Both the position numbers and the translations under genes were made by a program. DNA of 64,000 nt from NCBI GenBank assembly GCA_964608315.1, contig CAZSNF010000012.1, forward strand, positions 32,165 through 96,164, given 5' to 3'. Origin of the DNA: VXPQ01 sp964608315. GTDB lineage: Bacteria; Bacteroidota; Rhodothermia; Rhodothermales; VXPQ01. The notes beneath the pieces are model-generated. The model worked only from the letters and a program-made list of their open reading frames with translations, ran no database searches and had not been told where the DNA came from. Below, one piece after another: positions 9,051-17,702 of this stretch. Positions within the stretch are counted from its first letter, which is position 1, and the number at the start of each line of letters is the position of its first letter.

Positions 9051-9494
9051 ATGGATGCGAACACTTACAAAACTTATTCCGCCAGACCGAGCGACATTGA
9101 TCGCGCCTGGTACGTCGTGGACGCCAGGGATCAGATCGTCGGTCGGCTTGCGTCGCGCGTGGCCTCCGTGCTGCGCGGCAAGCACAACCCGCGATTCACG
9201 CCCCATATGGACACCGGCGACTTCGTAGTCGTCGTCAATGCGGACAAGGTTCGCCTGACTGGCAACAAGGAAACGGCGAAGGAGTACTTCCGTTACAGCG
9301 GGCATCCAGGCGGAGCGCGGTTCACGACGCCTGCGGAAATGCGCGCTTCCAAACCGGAATTCATCGTGCGCAACGCCGTCCGGGGGATGATGCCGAAAGG
9401 TCCCCTTGGCCGTCAGATGCTTAAAAAATTAAAGGTGTACGCCGGTCCGGAGCATCCGCACGCCGCACAGCAACCCAAAGAGCTCGCGCTGTAA
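9051..9494 (+). CDS. rplM: 50S ribosomal protein L13
   Basis: An early-assembly large-subunit protein of 147 residues. The family segments WYVVDARDQIVGRLAS (20-35), HMDTGDFVVVVNADKV and the basic VRNAVRGMMPKGPLGRQML are all present. The start ATG follows an AT-rich stretch with no Shine-Dalgarno sequence. It precedes rpsI, the conserved L13-S9 pair. Confidence 0.97.
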   Translation: MDANTYKTYSARPSDIDRAWYVVDARDQIVGRLASRVASVLRGKHNPRFTPHMDTGDFVVVVNADKVRLTGNKETAKEYFRYSGHPGGARFTTPAEMRASKPEFIVRNAVRGMMPKGPLGRQMLKKLKVYAGPEHPHAAQQPKELAL

Positions 9495-9666
9495 CCCGCG
9501 CAACGAAAACAAAAAGGCCCGTTCGGGATCAAAATTCCTCGAGTAAATCGCCTTTGAGTCATCGGACGCCTGAAAAATTTAATGCGCTTGTCCCCTTGCC
9601 TTAAAAATCAATCCGACAAGTGCTATCCACCCCTTTGCAACCAGCGAAAACGACAAACCCTATTTT

Positions 9667-10062
9667 ATGGCAGGACCCGTTCAGCATATCGGCGTTGGCC
9701 GACGGAAAACATCCACGGCGCGCGTTTACCTGCGCGCCGGAAACGGCCAGGTGACGATAAACCGTCGTCCCCACGAAGAGTATTTCCCGCTCGACTGGCG
9801 ACGCAAGATCATCTTCCAGCCGTTTGAAGCGACCGGCACCAGTGGACAGTTCGACGTATTGGTCAACGCAAAAGGCGGCGGCCTGACCGGACAGGTCGAA
9901 GCGATTCGCCTCGGCATTGCGCGCGCGCTGGTCGATTTTGACGAAGAATTCAAAAAGCCCCTTCGCGACGCCGGCTTGCTCACGCGGGACGACCGCATGG
10001 TAGAGCGCAAGAAGTACGGTCGCCCGAAGGCGCGCAAGCGGTTCCAGTTCAGCAAGCGGTAA
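9667..10062 (+). CDS. rpsI: 30S ribosomal protein S9
   Basis: A small-subunit head protein of 131 residues whose basic tail reaches the P-site tRNA. GVGRRKTSTARVYLR near the N-terminus and the ending KARKRFQFSKR are diagnostic; the terminal SKR matches the universally conserved KR end. It lies 172 bp after rplM, an unusually wide gap for this pair, with no gene or clear terminator in it. Confidence 0.97.
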   Translation: MAGPVQHIGVGRRKTSTARVYLRAGNGQVTINRRPHEEYFPLDWRRKIIFQPFEATGTSGQFDVLVNAKGGGLTGQVEAIRLGIARALVDFDEEFKKPLRDAGLLTRDDRMVERKKYGRPKARKRFQFSKR

Positions 10063-10200
10063 CGCAGGCGACGGACAAAACTTTTTCAGGATACTTTAAT
10101 CACGCATACCGCCCGACATGCGACAGGGTGGCCGCCGCGGCGGTCATGTTTCATGCGAGACGGCGGTAGAGGAACAAACCCGGCGAATTACGCCCTTTCC

Positions 10201-10980
10201 ATGAGCGAAACGACACCCGCGACGACCGCCCCCGCGCCCGAAACGGCGCCTGCCGCAGGCCCGGTCGGCATTGAGCAACTTCTCAAGGCAGGCACGCATT
10301 TCGGGCACCTCACGTCCCGCTGGAATCCGAAGATGAAGAAATACATCTTCATGCAGCGGAACAACATCCACATTATCGACCTGATGCAAACGCAGGCGTT
10401 GCTGAACGCAGCGGCGGAAACGGCGGCCCGGTTTGCGCGCCTGGGCAAATCGATTCTGTTCGTCGCCACGAAAAAACAGGCGCGGGAAACGGTCCGCTCC
10501 TATGCGGAAGAGTGCGATTCCCCTTATGTGGTCGAACGCTGGCTGGGAGGTACGCTGACCAATTTCCAGACCATTCGCGGAAGTATCCGGCGCATGGACG
10601 AACTGGCCCGGTTCGAAGAAGACGAATCGTTTCAGACGCTCAAGAAAAAGGAACGGCTGATGCACAGCCGCGAGCGCGAAAAGCTTGTGAAGGTGCTGAG
10701 CGGCATCTCCGCCATGCCGCGCTTGCCGGGCGCCGCTTTCATCGTGGACATAAACCGGGAGCACATCGCCGTCAAGGAAGCGCGCAAGCTCGGCATACCG
10801 ATCATCGCCATGATCGATACGAACTGCGACCCGGATCTGGTGGACTACCCGATCCCGGCCAACGACGACGCAATCAAGTCGATCCAGCTTGTTACTTCCG
10901 TCATTGCGAATGCGGTGAACGAAGGCAAGCGCTCAAAAGAAAACAAAGACGCCCACCAGGACCAGAAGCGGAAATCCTGA
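10201..10980 (+). CDS. rpsB: 30S ribosomal protein S2
   Basis: A small-subunit protein needed for S1 association. The start was set at ATG giving MSETTPATTA; an upstream in-frame ATG adds 16 unconserved residues. S2 core features are LLKAGTHFGHLTSRWNPKM, YIFMQRNNIHIIDL and the VVERWLGGTLTNFQTI block. An N-terminal Ala/Pro/Thr-rich extension of about 20 residues and a charged C-terminal tail make it 259 residues. tsf follows, the standard S2-EF-Ts pair. Confidence 0.97.
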   Translation: MSETTPATTAPAPETAPAAGPVGIEQLLKAGTHFGHLTSRWNPKMKKYIFMQRNNIHIIDLMQTQALLNAAAETAARFARLGKSILFVATKKQARETVRSYAEECDSPYVVERWLGGTLTNFQTIRGSIRRMDELARFEEDESFQTLKKKERLMHSREREKLVKVLSGISAMPRLPGAAFIVDINREHIAVKEARKLGIPIIAMIDTNCDPDLVDYPIPANDDAIKSIQLVTSVIANAVNEGKRSKENKDAHQDQKRKS

Positions 10981-11046
10981 CGAATCGGCGATCCTGCAAG
11001 GATCGTTGCCTCCGGCGAATTCTGCTTGCAATACAAATTCAAGACC

Positions 11047-11877
11047 ATGACGATCAAGGCAGCCGACGTCAAAAAACTCCGTGAGATCACGGGCGTCGGC
11101 ATGATGGACTGCAAAAAAGCGCTCCAGGAAGCGAACGGCGACCTGGACGCCGCGGTAGATATTCTGCGCAAAAAGGGCCAGAAGGTAGCGGAAAAACGCG
11201 CCTCCCGGGAAGCCAACGAGGGGCTCGTGGCGGCGGCGCTTTCCGACGACGGAAAACAGGGCGCATTGCTTGAACTGAACTGCGAAACCGACTTTGTCGC
11301 ACGGAACGAGGAATTCGGACAACTGGCCGAAGCGCTGGTCCGGGTTGCGCTGGACAAGGCTCTCGACAGCGTAGAGGCGTTGCAAAACGTCGAGTTTGCG
11401 GCGGGGCGAACCGTGGAGCAGTCCCTGATAGAGGCCACGGGCAAAATCGGCGAAAAGATCGCGGTGCGGCGGGTGGCCTTGCTCGAAAGCGCGGATGGAC
11501 GCATCGTTTCCTATATTCATCCGGGGTCCCGTCTTGGCGTCCTCGTGGAAATGTATGGAAACGGACAGGTGGAAAACGCCGGAACCGACGTCGCCATGCA
11601 AGTGGCCGCCATGAACCCGATCGCCACCACAAAAGACGACGTTCCCGAAAGCGTGAAGGAGAAAGAGCTGGAAATTGCGCGGGAATCCGCCCGCAACGAA
11701 GGCAAGCCGGATCACATTATAGACCGAATCGCCCACGGCAAGCTGGAGCGGTACTTCAAGGACCATGTGCTGGTTGAACAACCTTTCGTCAAGGACTCTT
11801 CGATGAGCGTAAAGGTCATGCTGCAAAACGCGGGCGCCGGCGTACGCCAATTCGCCCGGTTTGCGCTGGGAGAATAA
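11047..11877 (+). CDS. tsf: Translation elongation factor Ts
   Basis: The nucleotide exchange factor for EF-Tu. The 276-residue product begins MTIKAADVKKLREITGVGMM, the UBA-like N-terminal module, followed by the core contact motif ETDFVARNEEF. The upstream ATG seven codons earlier was rejected because the conserved family start is at MTIKA. The gene lies 66 bp after rpsB and 19 bp before the chosen pyrH start. Confidence 0.97.
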   Translation: MTIKAADVKKLREITGVGMMDCKKALQEANGDLDAAVDILRKKGQKVAEKRASREANEGLVAAALSDDGKQGALLELNCETDFVARNEEFGQLAEALVRVALDKALDSVEALQNVEFAAGRTVEQSLIEATGKIGEKIAVRRVALLESADGRIVSYIHPGSRLGVLVEMYGNGQVENAGTDVAMQVAAMNPIATTKDDVPESVKEKELEIARESARNEGKPDHIIDRIAHGKLERYFKDHVLVEQPFVKDSSMSVKVMLQNAGAGVRQFARFALGE

Positions 11878-11896
11878 TCTCCTGACCTCTGAAATT

Positions 11897-12706
11897 ATGG
11901 CAAGCGACACGCACCGGAGCGCATACAAGCGTATCCTGCTAAAACTTAGCGGGGAAGCGTTGCTGGGCGCCCGGTCTTACGGCATCGACCCCGAAGTGCT
12001 CGCTGGATATGCGCGCGAAATAGAAACCGTCGCGGAACGCGGGGTCGAGGTGGCGATCGTAATCGGGGGCGGCAATATTTTCCGCGGCGTTCGCACCGCC
12101 CACGCCGGCATGACCCGCGCGCACGCCGACTACATGGGCATGCTGGCCACGATGATCAACGCCATGGCGTTGCAAGACGCCCTGGAGCAGGCGGGCCTTC
12201 AGACCCGGTTGCAATCCAGCATAAAAATGGAGGAAATCGCCGAACCGTTCATCCGGCGGCGGGCGATCCGGCATCTGGAAAAGGGCCGCGTGGTCATTTT
12301 TGGAGCCGGGACGGGCAATCCGTACTTCACCACCGACACGGCGGCCGCGTTGCGGGCGCTGGAAATCGAAGCGGACGCGCTCCTCAAGGGGACCCGGGTC
12401 AAGGGCATTTTTTCGGCGGACCCCGAGGCCGATCCGAAGGCAAAAATGTACGACGAAATCGCGGGCGACGAGGTGATCCGCCGGAATTTGCGCATCATGG
12501 ATATTACCGCCTTTACCCTCTGCCGGGAATCAAGGTTGCCGATTCTGGTGTTCGACATGAACAAGCCGGGCAACCTGAACCACATTGTTTCCGGCAAGCG
12601 CATCGGCACCGTAGTCCACTGGAACGAAAAATCCGGGGCGGCCCCTGAAAACGCGCGGGAGCGCCCGGAAACGAAAGCACGCTCCTTCACACAAGTCGAG
12701 CCATGA
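11897..12706 (+). CDS. pyrH: UMP kinase
   Basis: Phosphorylates UMP to UDP; a homohexameric amino-acid-kinase-fold enzyme. KRILLKLSGEALLG, GGGNIFRG, GMLATMINAMALQDAL and the GTGNPYFTTDTAA substrate loop are visible. It has a Ser/Arg/Glu-rich tail of about 25 residues beyond the normal end at VHWNEK, giving 269 residues. The start chosen is ATG at MASDTHRS; a start 12 codons upstream would overlap tsf. Its stop overlaps the frr start as ATGA, indicating translational coupling. Confidence 0.96.
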   Translation: MASDTHRSAYKRILLKLSGEALLGARSYGIDPEVLAGYAREIETVAERGVEVAIVIGGGNIFRGVRTAHAGMTRAHADYMGMLATMINAMALQDALEQAGLQTRLQSSIKMEEIAEPFIRRRAIRHLEKGRVVIFGAGTGNPYFTTDTAAALRALEIEADALLKGTRVKGIFSADPEADPKAKMYDEIAGDEVIRRNLRIMDITAFTLCRESRLPILVFDMNKPGNLNHIVSGKRIGTVVHWNEKSGAAPENARERPETKARSFTQVEP

Positions 12707-13272
12707 TCAACGAGCATCTCAAGGCCCTCCTGAAAGAGGCCGAAGAACACATGGAGAAAAGCCTCGAATGGTTGCAGGGCGAACTGCACGCCATCCGGGC
12801 GGGGCGGGCCATGCCGGGCATGATCGACAAAATCCGGGTGGACTACTACGGCGCGCAAACGCCGCTCAACCAGATTGCGACGATCGGCGCGCCGCAGCCC
12901 GACCTGCTCACCGTTCAGCCGTGGGATCGGGGCGCGCTCGAAGCCATCGAAAAAAGCATTATGGCGTCGAACATGGGTTTTAATCCGTCGAACGATGGCG
13001 CCATGATTCGCATCCCGGTCCCGCCGCTGTCGGAGGAACGTCGCCGAGACCTTGTCAAGGCGGCGAAAGGCCGGGGGGAAGAAGCCAAAATCGGGATTCG
13101 CAACATTCGTCGCGACGCAAAGGACAAAATGCGCAAAATGGGCGAGGCAGAGCACATCCCGGAAGACATGCTGTTCGAAGGCGGCGAGCAACTCCAGAAA
13201 CTCACAGACCGCTTTACAAACGCCGTGGATGCGCTGACCGCCCGCAAGGAAGAAGAAATCATGGAGGTATGA
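12703..13272 (+). CDS. frr: Ribosome recycling factor
   Basis: Splits post-termination ribosomes together with EF-G. At 189 residues it is of standard length. The helical-bundle motifs GRAMPGMIDKIRVDYYG, TPLNQIATIGAP, IRIPVPPLSEERRRDLVK and IRNIRRDAKD are all present. It forms the last protein gene of the rpsB-tsf-pyrH-frr operon, coupled to pyrH by a 4-bp overlap. A fragment of the window's miniature repeat and tRNA-Ser follow. Confidence 0.97.
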   Translation: MINEHLKALLKEAEEHMEKSLEWLQGELHAIRAGRAMPGMIDKIRVDYYGAQTPLNQIATIGAPQPDLLTVQPWDRGALEAIEKSIMASNMGFNPSNDGAMIRIPVPPLSEERRRDLVKAAKGRGEEAKIGIRNIRRDAKDKMRKMGEAEHIPEDMLFEGGEQLQKLTDRFTNAVDALTARKEEEIMEV

Positions 13273-13280
13273 TCCGGCCT

Positions 13281-13319
13281 TGCAGTCTCTGAACTTTGTG
13301 GGCTTGATCAGAGTATCCT
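13281..13319. repeat. End fragment of the miniature inverted-repeat family
   Basis: About 39 bp match the right end of the complete element at 44280-44542 read in reverse: CTCTGAACTTTG near the inner side and GATCAGAGTATCCT at the tip. Only one end remains. It lies between frr and tRNA-Ser, 11 bp before the tRNA. Confidence 0.7.
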
Positions 13320-13330
13320 GAGGATACCCT

Positions 13331-13421
<91 letters not shown>

Positions 13422-13486
13422 CTGTTTCCCCGGCTGAACCGCACCATGCCGAACCGCGCCCGTTACCCACTCGAATCTTTGCCTGC

Positions 13487-14371
13487 ATGATAAACAGCAT
13501 GACCGGTTTCGGTCTTGGCGAAGCAGAGGCAAACGGCGCGGTATCGACCGTCGAACTTCGTTCGACCAACAATCGGTTCTGCGAGATATCGGTTCGCCTG
13601 CCGCGCAGCCTGAGCAAATACGAATCGGAAGTCCAGGCCCGCATCCGGAAGCGTTTTGCGCGAGGGCGGATCGCGGCGCACATCCAGGTCGAGCGCGATA
13701 CGGAAGAATCCGGCGGAAGCCTCCGGATAAACCCCGAAAGCGTCCGGCAATGCATGGAACTGCTCCAGGCCGTGCGCGAAGCCGCCGGACTAACCGAACC
13801 GGTGCGGCTCGAACATTTGCTGAAGTATTCCGATATTTTTCAGACGAAGGAAGGGTCGTGCGGGGAAACGGCCCGCGAATGGAATGCCTCGGAGCAGGCC
13901 CTCGACAAGGCGATAGCCAACCTTCAGGCCATGCGCCGCCTTGAAGGAGACGCCCTCCTGAACGATATGGATCAGCGGCTGCAAGTGATCGGACAGTTAC
14001 TGGAACAGGTCGAAACCCTTGCTCCCGCGCGCGTCGAAAGCGCGCGCGAGCGGTTGCGGGAACGGCTTGCCGAAATGCTTGAAGACCGCCGCCTGGACCC
14101 CCATCGCCTGGAGATGGAAATTGCGATCCTGGCCGAACGGCTGGACGTTACGGAGGAATGCGTACGCCTGAAATCCCACCTGAATCTGTTCCGGCAGAGC
14201 CTTGCAAGCGAGCATGCGGAAGGGCGCAAGCTTAATTTTATTGCGCAGGAAATACACCGTGAAGTAAACACGCTTGGAGCCAAATCCGGAGATACGACAA
14301 TCGCCGGCCTTGCCGTCGCCATGAAGGACGAACTGGAAAAAATTCGCGAGCAAGTACAAAACGTGGAATGA
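13487..14371 (+). CDS. YicC family endoribonuclease
   Basis: A 294-residue member of the YicC/YloC family, hexameric metal-dependent endoribonucleases in characterised species. The start MINSMTGFGLGEAE matches the nearly invariant family N-terminus; upstream in-frame ATGs run through the tRNA and were rejected. The C-terminal DUF1732 block includes DPHRLEMEIAILAERLDVTE and KLNFIAQEIHREVNTLGAKS. The stop overlaps the gmk ATG by ATGA, and yicC-gmk-rpoZ-coaBC is a common gene order. Confidence 0.94.
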   Translation: MINSMTGFGLGEAEANGAVSTVELRSTNNRFCEISVRLPRSLSKYESEVQARIRKRFARGRIAAHIQVERDTEESGGSLRINPESVRQCMELLQAVREAAGLTEPVRLEHLLKYSDIFQTKEGSCGETAREWNASEQALDKAIANLQAMRRLEGDALLNDMDQRLQVIGQLLEQVETLAPARVESARERLRERLAEMLEDRRLDPHRLEMEIAILAERLDVTEECVRLKSHLNLFRQSLASEHAEGRKLNFIAQEIHREVNTLGAKSGDTTIAGLAVAMKDELEKIREQVQNVE

Positions 14372-14946
14372 ACAACCCCGAACAGGCCCCGCGCCTTGTG
14401 GTGCTCACGGCGCCAAGCGGCTCCGGAAAAACGACCATCGCTAACCGAATCCTGGAAGCCATGCCTGCTTTCCGTTTCTCGGTATCGGCCACCACAAGAC
14501 CTCGACGTCCCGACGAAAAGGACGGCGAGGATTATCACTTCATCTCGCACCAGGAGTTTCAGGCGCTCATCCACTCCGGCGAGATGCTTGAACACGAAGA
14601 GGTATATCCCGGACGCTTGTATGGAACCCTGCGATCCGAACTGGACGGCGCCAGCGCAGAACACCCGATTTTGCTCGATATCGACATTGAAGGCGCGTTC
14701 AGGATTAAAAAAATCTATGGGGAAAATGCGCTTATCGTCTTTATTCGCCCCCCCTCTGTCCGGGAACTCGGGCGACGCCTTCGGGAACGCGCCACGGAAA
14801 ACGAAGACACCATCCGGGTCCGCCTCGATCGGGCGCGCCGGGAGCTGGACGCCGTGCGCCAGGCGGACAAGGTGATCGAAAACGACGATATCGAACGCGC
14901 CGTCAAGGAAACCTTGCGCGTAGTACGGCGGTTTATTAAAACCTGA
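14368..14946 (+). CDS. gmk: Guanylate kinase
   Basis: Phosphorylates GMP to GDP. The P-loop TAPSGSGKTT (14-23), the GMP-binding SATTRPRRPDEKDGEDYHF and the VLLDID-like ILLDIDIEGAF segment are present. At 192 residues the length is normal. It is translationally coupled to yicC and followed 42 bp later by rpoZ. Confidence 0.96.
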   Translation: MNNPEQAPRLVVLTAPSGSGKTTIANRILEAMPAFRFSVSATTRPRRPDEKDGEDYHFISHQEFQALIHSGEMLEHEEVYPGRLYGTLRSELDGASAEHPILLDIDIEGAFRIKKIYGENALIVFIRPPSVRELGRRLRERATENEDTIRVRLDRARRELDAVRQADKVIENDDIERAVKETLRVVRRFIKT

Positions 14947-14988
14947 GTACGGGTACAAAATTTCTGAACATGCAGACAGGGGCCAACC

Positions 14989-15306
14989 ATGGCAATGAAG
15001 ACCATAGATATTGAAAACCTCACGGCGCAGAGCGACAATGTGTACGAAACGGTCGTAGTGCTTTCCAAACGCGCTCGGCAAATAGCCGCCCGCCAGAAGG
15101 CGGATCTGGACGAAAAACTGGCGTACTACGAAGGATTTACGTCCGATGTGGAAAATCTCCGTATGCAGGAAGAACAGGCCCGCATATCGCTGGAATACGA
15201 AAAACGGCCCAAACCCGCCGAAGTCGCGATCGGCGAAATCGAGCAAAACGAGATTTACTTCCGCAACGCCGAAAAAGAAGACTCGCCTGAAGAATTTTCC
15301 GCTTGA
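14989..15306 (+). CDS. rpoZ: RNA polymerase omega subunit-like protein
   Basis: A 105-residue protein carrying the Bacteroidota-type omega signature NVYETVVVLSKRARQIAARQ (about 18-37), which helps beta-prime folding. The C-terminal half is acidic and lineage-variable. Position directly after gmk supports the call. A second ATG two codons in (MKTIDIENL) is an equally plausible start. Confidence 0.88.
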   Translation: MAMKTIDIENLTAQSDNVYETVVVLSKRARQIAARQKADLDEKLAYYEGFTSDVENLRMQEEQARISLEYEKRPKPAEVAIGEIEQNEIYFRNAEKEDSPEEFSA

Positions 15307-15363
15307 GTAACCGCCTGCGCGACGCCCGGTCGCAAAAAAGATCGTTGGCCTTTCGATAAACAG

Positions 15364-16629
15364 ATGACGTCCAGCAAGCCATATGCCGAACTGCGCGGGC
15401 GGCATATTCTGCTCGGCGTATGCGGGGGCATTGCGGCGTACAAATCCGTCGAACTGGTGCGCCTCCTCAAAAAAGCAGGCGCCGACGTACAAGTCCTTAT
15501 GACGCCGGACGCCACGCGCTTCGTCACGCCGTTGACGCTGGGAACCGTCTCGGAGCGTCCGGTTCTCACAGACCTGTTTCCCGAGGCGGAAGACGGCTCC
15601 TGGACCCGGCACATTACGCTTGGGCATTGGGCGGACCTGCTAATCGTTGCCCCGGCGACGGCGCAAACACTGGCCAAAATGGCGGGGGGATTCTGCGATA
15701 ACATGCTCGCCGCCGCCGTGCTCGCCGCCCGATGCCCGGTTCTCGTCTGTCCGGCCATGGACGAGGATATGCTGGTGCATCCGGCCACGCAGCGCAACCT
15801 GGAGACGCTTCGGTCCTATGGCTATTTCGTGGCGCCGACAGCGTACGGCCCGCTTGCAAGCGGATTGACCGGGCAGGGCCGCTTGCCGGAACCGGAAGAA
15901 ATCGCGCAGCACATCCGCGAAGCGCTTGCAACCGGCCCGGACGACCGCCCGGCGCGCCCCCCTGCGGAAAACGCCCGCTTGCAAAACAGGCATGTGCTCG
16001 TAACGGCGGGACCTACCCGGGAGCACGTAGATCCGGTTCGCTTCCTCAGCAATCCCTCCTCCGGAAAAATGGGCTTTGCGCTTGCGGAGGCAGCCGCCCG
16101 GCGCGGGGCCCGGGTCACGCTGGTTTGCGGTCCGGCGCATCTGGACACGCCCGCCCGGGTGAAGCGAATCGACGTGGAAAGCGCCGAGGAAATGCACGAC
16201 GCCGTTATGGCCCATCGCGCAGCCGATATTGTGATCATGGCGGCGGCGGTCGCGGATTACGCGCCGCAAGAACGCGCCACGCAAAAAATCAAAAAGAAAA
16301 ACAGCGAGATGACGTTGCGCCTGCGACGCACGACGGATATCCTTTATGCGTTGCAGCAACAGCGGGCCGAGGGGCAACTCCTCGTGGGATTTGCCCTGGA
16401 AACCAGCGATGGGCTGGAAAACGCGCGCAAAAAGCTCCGCGACAAGAACCTCGACTGGATCGTGCTCAACATGCTTGCCGCGGATTCGGGATTCGAGACG
16501 GAAACGAATCGGATCATGCTGCTGAGCCGCGACGGTCGAGAAGAAGCGGTTCCCGCGATGAGCAAGCGGGAGACCGCCGAAATCATTCTGGATCGCATTG
16601 CGTCCCCGCAGGACCGGACAGCGGCGTAA
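15364..16629 (+). CDS. coaBC: Bifunctional CoaBC (phosphopantothenoylcysteine synthetase/decarboxylase)
   Basis: Two consecutive coenzyme A steps in one 421-residue chain. The N-terminal CoaC flavoprotein (about 1-190) has GGIAAYKSVELVR, catalytic H83 in HITLGHWAD and the PAMDEDM loop. The C-terminal CoaB half has FLSNPSSGKMG and the lysine-rich QKIKKK loop. At the position of the E. coli CoaC catalytic cysteine (ACG before the GxGRM loop) the sequence reads LASGLTGQGRL, with Ser166. Serine variants at this site are, to my recollection, not unique to this protein. Confidence 0.95.
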   Translation: MTSSKPYAELRGRHILLGVCGGIAAYKSVELVRLLKKAGADVQVLMTPDATRFVTPLTLGTVSERPVLTDLFPEAEDGSWTRHITLGHWADLLIVAPATAQTLAKMAGGFCDNMLAAAVLAARCPVLVCPAMDEDMLVHPATQRNLETLRSYGYFVAPTAYGPLASGLTGQGRLPEPEEIAQHIREALATGPDDRPARPPAENARLQNRHVLVTAGPTREHVDPVRFLSNPSSGKMGFALAEAAARRGARVTLVCGPAHLDTPARVKRIDVESAEEMHDAVMAHRAADIVIMAAAVADYAPQERATQKIKKKNSEMTLRLRRTTDILYALQQQRAEGQLLVGFALETSDGLENARKKLRDKNLDWIVLNMLAADSGFETETNRIMLLSRDGREEAVPAMSKRETAEIILDRIASPQDRTAA

Positions 16630-16687
16630 CGATGCGGCGAAACCCGCTGCGGAACCGGCCCCGGTCGCGACATAACCTCTTTACCCC

Positions 16688-17548
16688 ATGTCTATCCTCC
16701 GCGAACTGAAAACCATCCTTGAGCATGAACAGCGGCTCGGCGGGTCGTTCGCACCGCTTCCCCGTTCCGCCAGGCAGGAAGCGCAAGGAACGACGCAGCG
16801 CGACCATGCCGCGGCGAAACCGGCCCGACCACTTTCTGAAGCGGCTCCCGCCAGCAGGATTGCGCCTGCTGCAAACGCGGAGGACAGCAGCCTGTTCGGG
16901 GGCGGAGCGGAACAGGGCGGTGGAAGCAACCTGTCGCCCTATGCGCGCATTCATGCGCTGATCCCGGCCCAATCCCCGCTGCGCGAAATGAATACGCTGG
17001 ACGAAGCAGAAGCCTTCGTGCGGGACAATGTGCTCATTCCGCTGGATAAAACCCGTAAAAACCCGGTGTTCGGCGTCGGGAATCCGGAAGCGGACCTGAT
17101 GGTGATAGGAGAGGCTCCCGGGGCGGACGAAGACGCCCGAGGCGAGCCTTTCGTGGGAAGAGCCGGTCAATTGCTGAACAAAATCCTGCAGGCCATTGAC
17201 TTCGAACGAGAAGACGTCTACATAGCAAATATCCTGAAAAGTCGCCCGCCGAACAACCGGAACCCGCTTGCGGGAGAAATCCAGGCGCACGCCCCGATTC
17301 TCTATAAGCAAATGACGCTTATTCGCCCCAAATTGCTACTTTGCCTTGGCAAGGTCGCGGCAGGCGCCTTGCTGAATCGGCAGGATTCGCTGAAAGCCAT
17401 GAGACAAAAATTTCAGGATTTTCATGGCCTTCCCCTGCTTGTTACCTACCATCCGGCGGCGCTGCTGCGCAATCCCGGATGGAAACGACCCACATGGGAA
17501 GATATGCAGATGCTTCGCAAACGCTACGACCAGTTGAGGAAACTCTGA
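16688..17548 (+). CDS. Family-4-like uracil-DNA glycosylase lacking Fe-S cysteines
   Basis: Excises uracil from DNA. The catalytic core is clear: VIGEAPGADED, EPFVGRAGQLL, the SRPPNNRNP loop and VTYHPAALLR. Family 4 enzymes normally bind a 4Fe-4S cluster through four cysteines. Here the first pair is replaced (LIPLDKTRKNPVFG) and the second is also gone (KSRPPNNRNPLAGEIQAHAP). The protein's only cysteine is in LLLCLGK. The first 90 residues are low-complexity and probably disordered. The C-terminal stop codon lies inside a miniature-repeat end (CTCTGATTAAG). Confidence 0.88.
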   Translation: MSILRELKTILEHEQRLGGSFAPLPRSARQEAQGTTQRDHAAAKPARPLSEAAPASRIAPAANAEDSSLFGGGAEQGGGSNLSPYARIHALIPAQSPLREMNTLDEAEAFVRDNVLIPLDKTRKNPVFGVGNPEADLMVIGEAPGADEDARGEPFVGRAGQLLNKILQAIDFEREDVYIANILKSRPPNNRNPLAGEIQAHAPILYKQMTLIRPKLLLCLGKVAAGALLNRQDSLKAMRQKFQDFHGLPLLVTYHPAALLRNPGWKRPTWEDMQMLRKRYDQLRKL

Positions 17549-17653
17549 TTAAGGCAAGACGGTCGAGAGGGGCCTGTGGTTGCGCCCTTTCCACACTGGG
17601 CCAGCACACCCCTCGCAGCCTCTGAACTTTGCACATTTAATCAGAGTATCCTT
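17536..17653. repeat. Internally deleted miniature inverted-repeat element at the end of the glycosylase gene
   Basis: The right part (17610-17653) matches the family well: CTCGCAGCCTCTGAACTTTG then ATTTAATCAGAGTATCCTT at the tip. The left tip is weaker (GGAAACTCTGATTAAGG) and forms the last codons and stop of the preceding gene. Orientation is reversed relative to the copy at 44280. It occupies most of the gap before dnaB. Confidence 0.65.
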
Positions 17654-17702
17654 GAAGGGAAATACAACCTGATCGTCGATCCCGCGCCTTGCAGCGCCTC
17701 TT

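Noticed and set aside
13972..15627. A 551-codon minus-strand frame across yicC, gmk, rpoZ and coaBC
   Set aside because: It spans four recognised genes on the other strand and has no recognisable domain.
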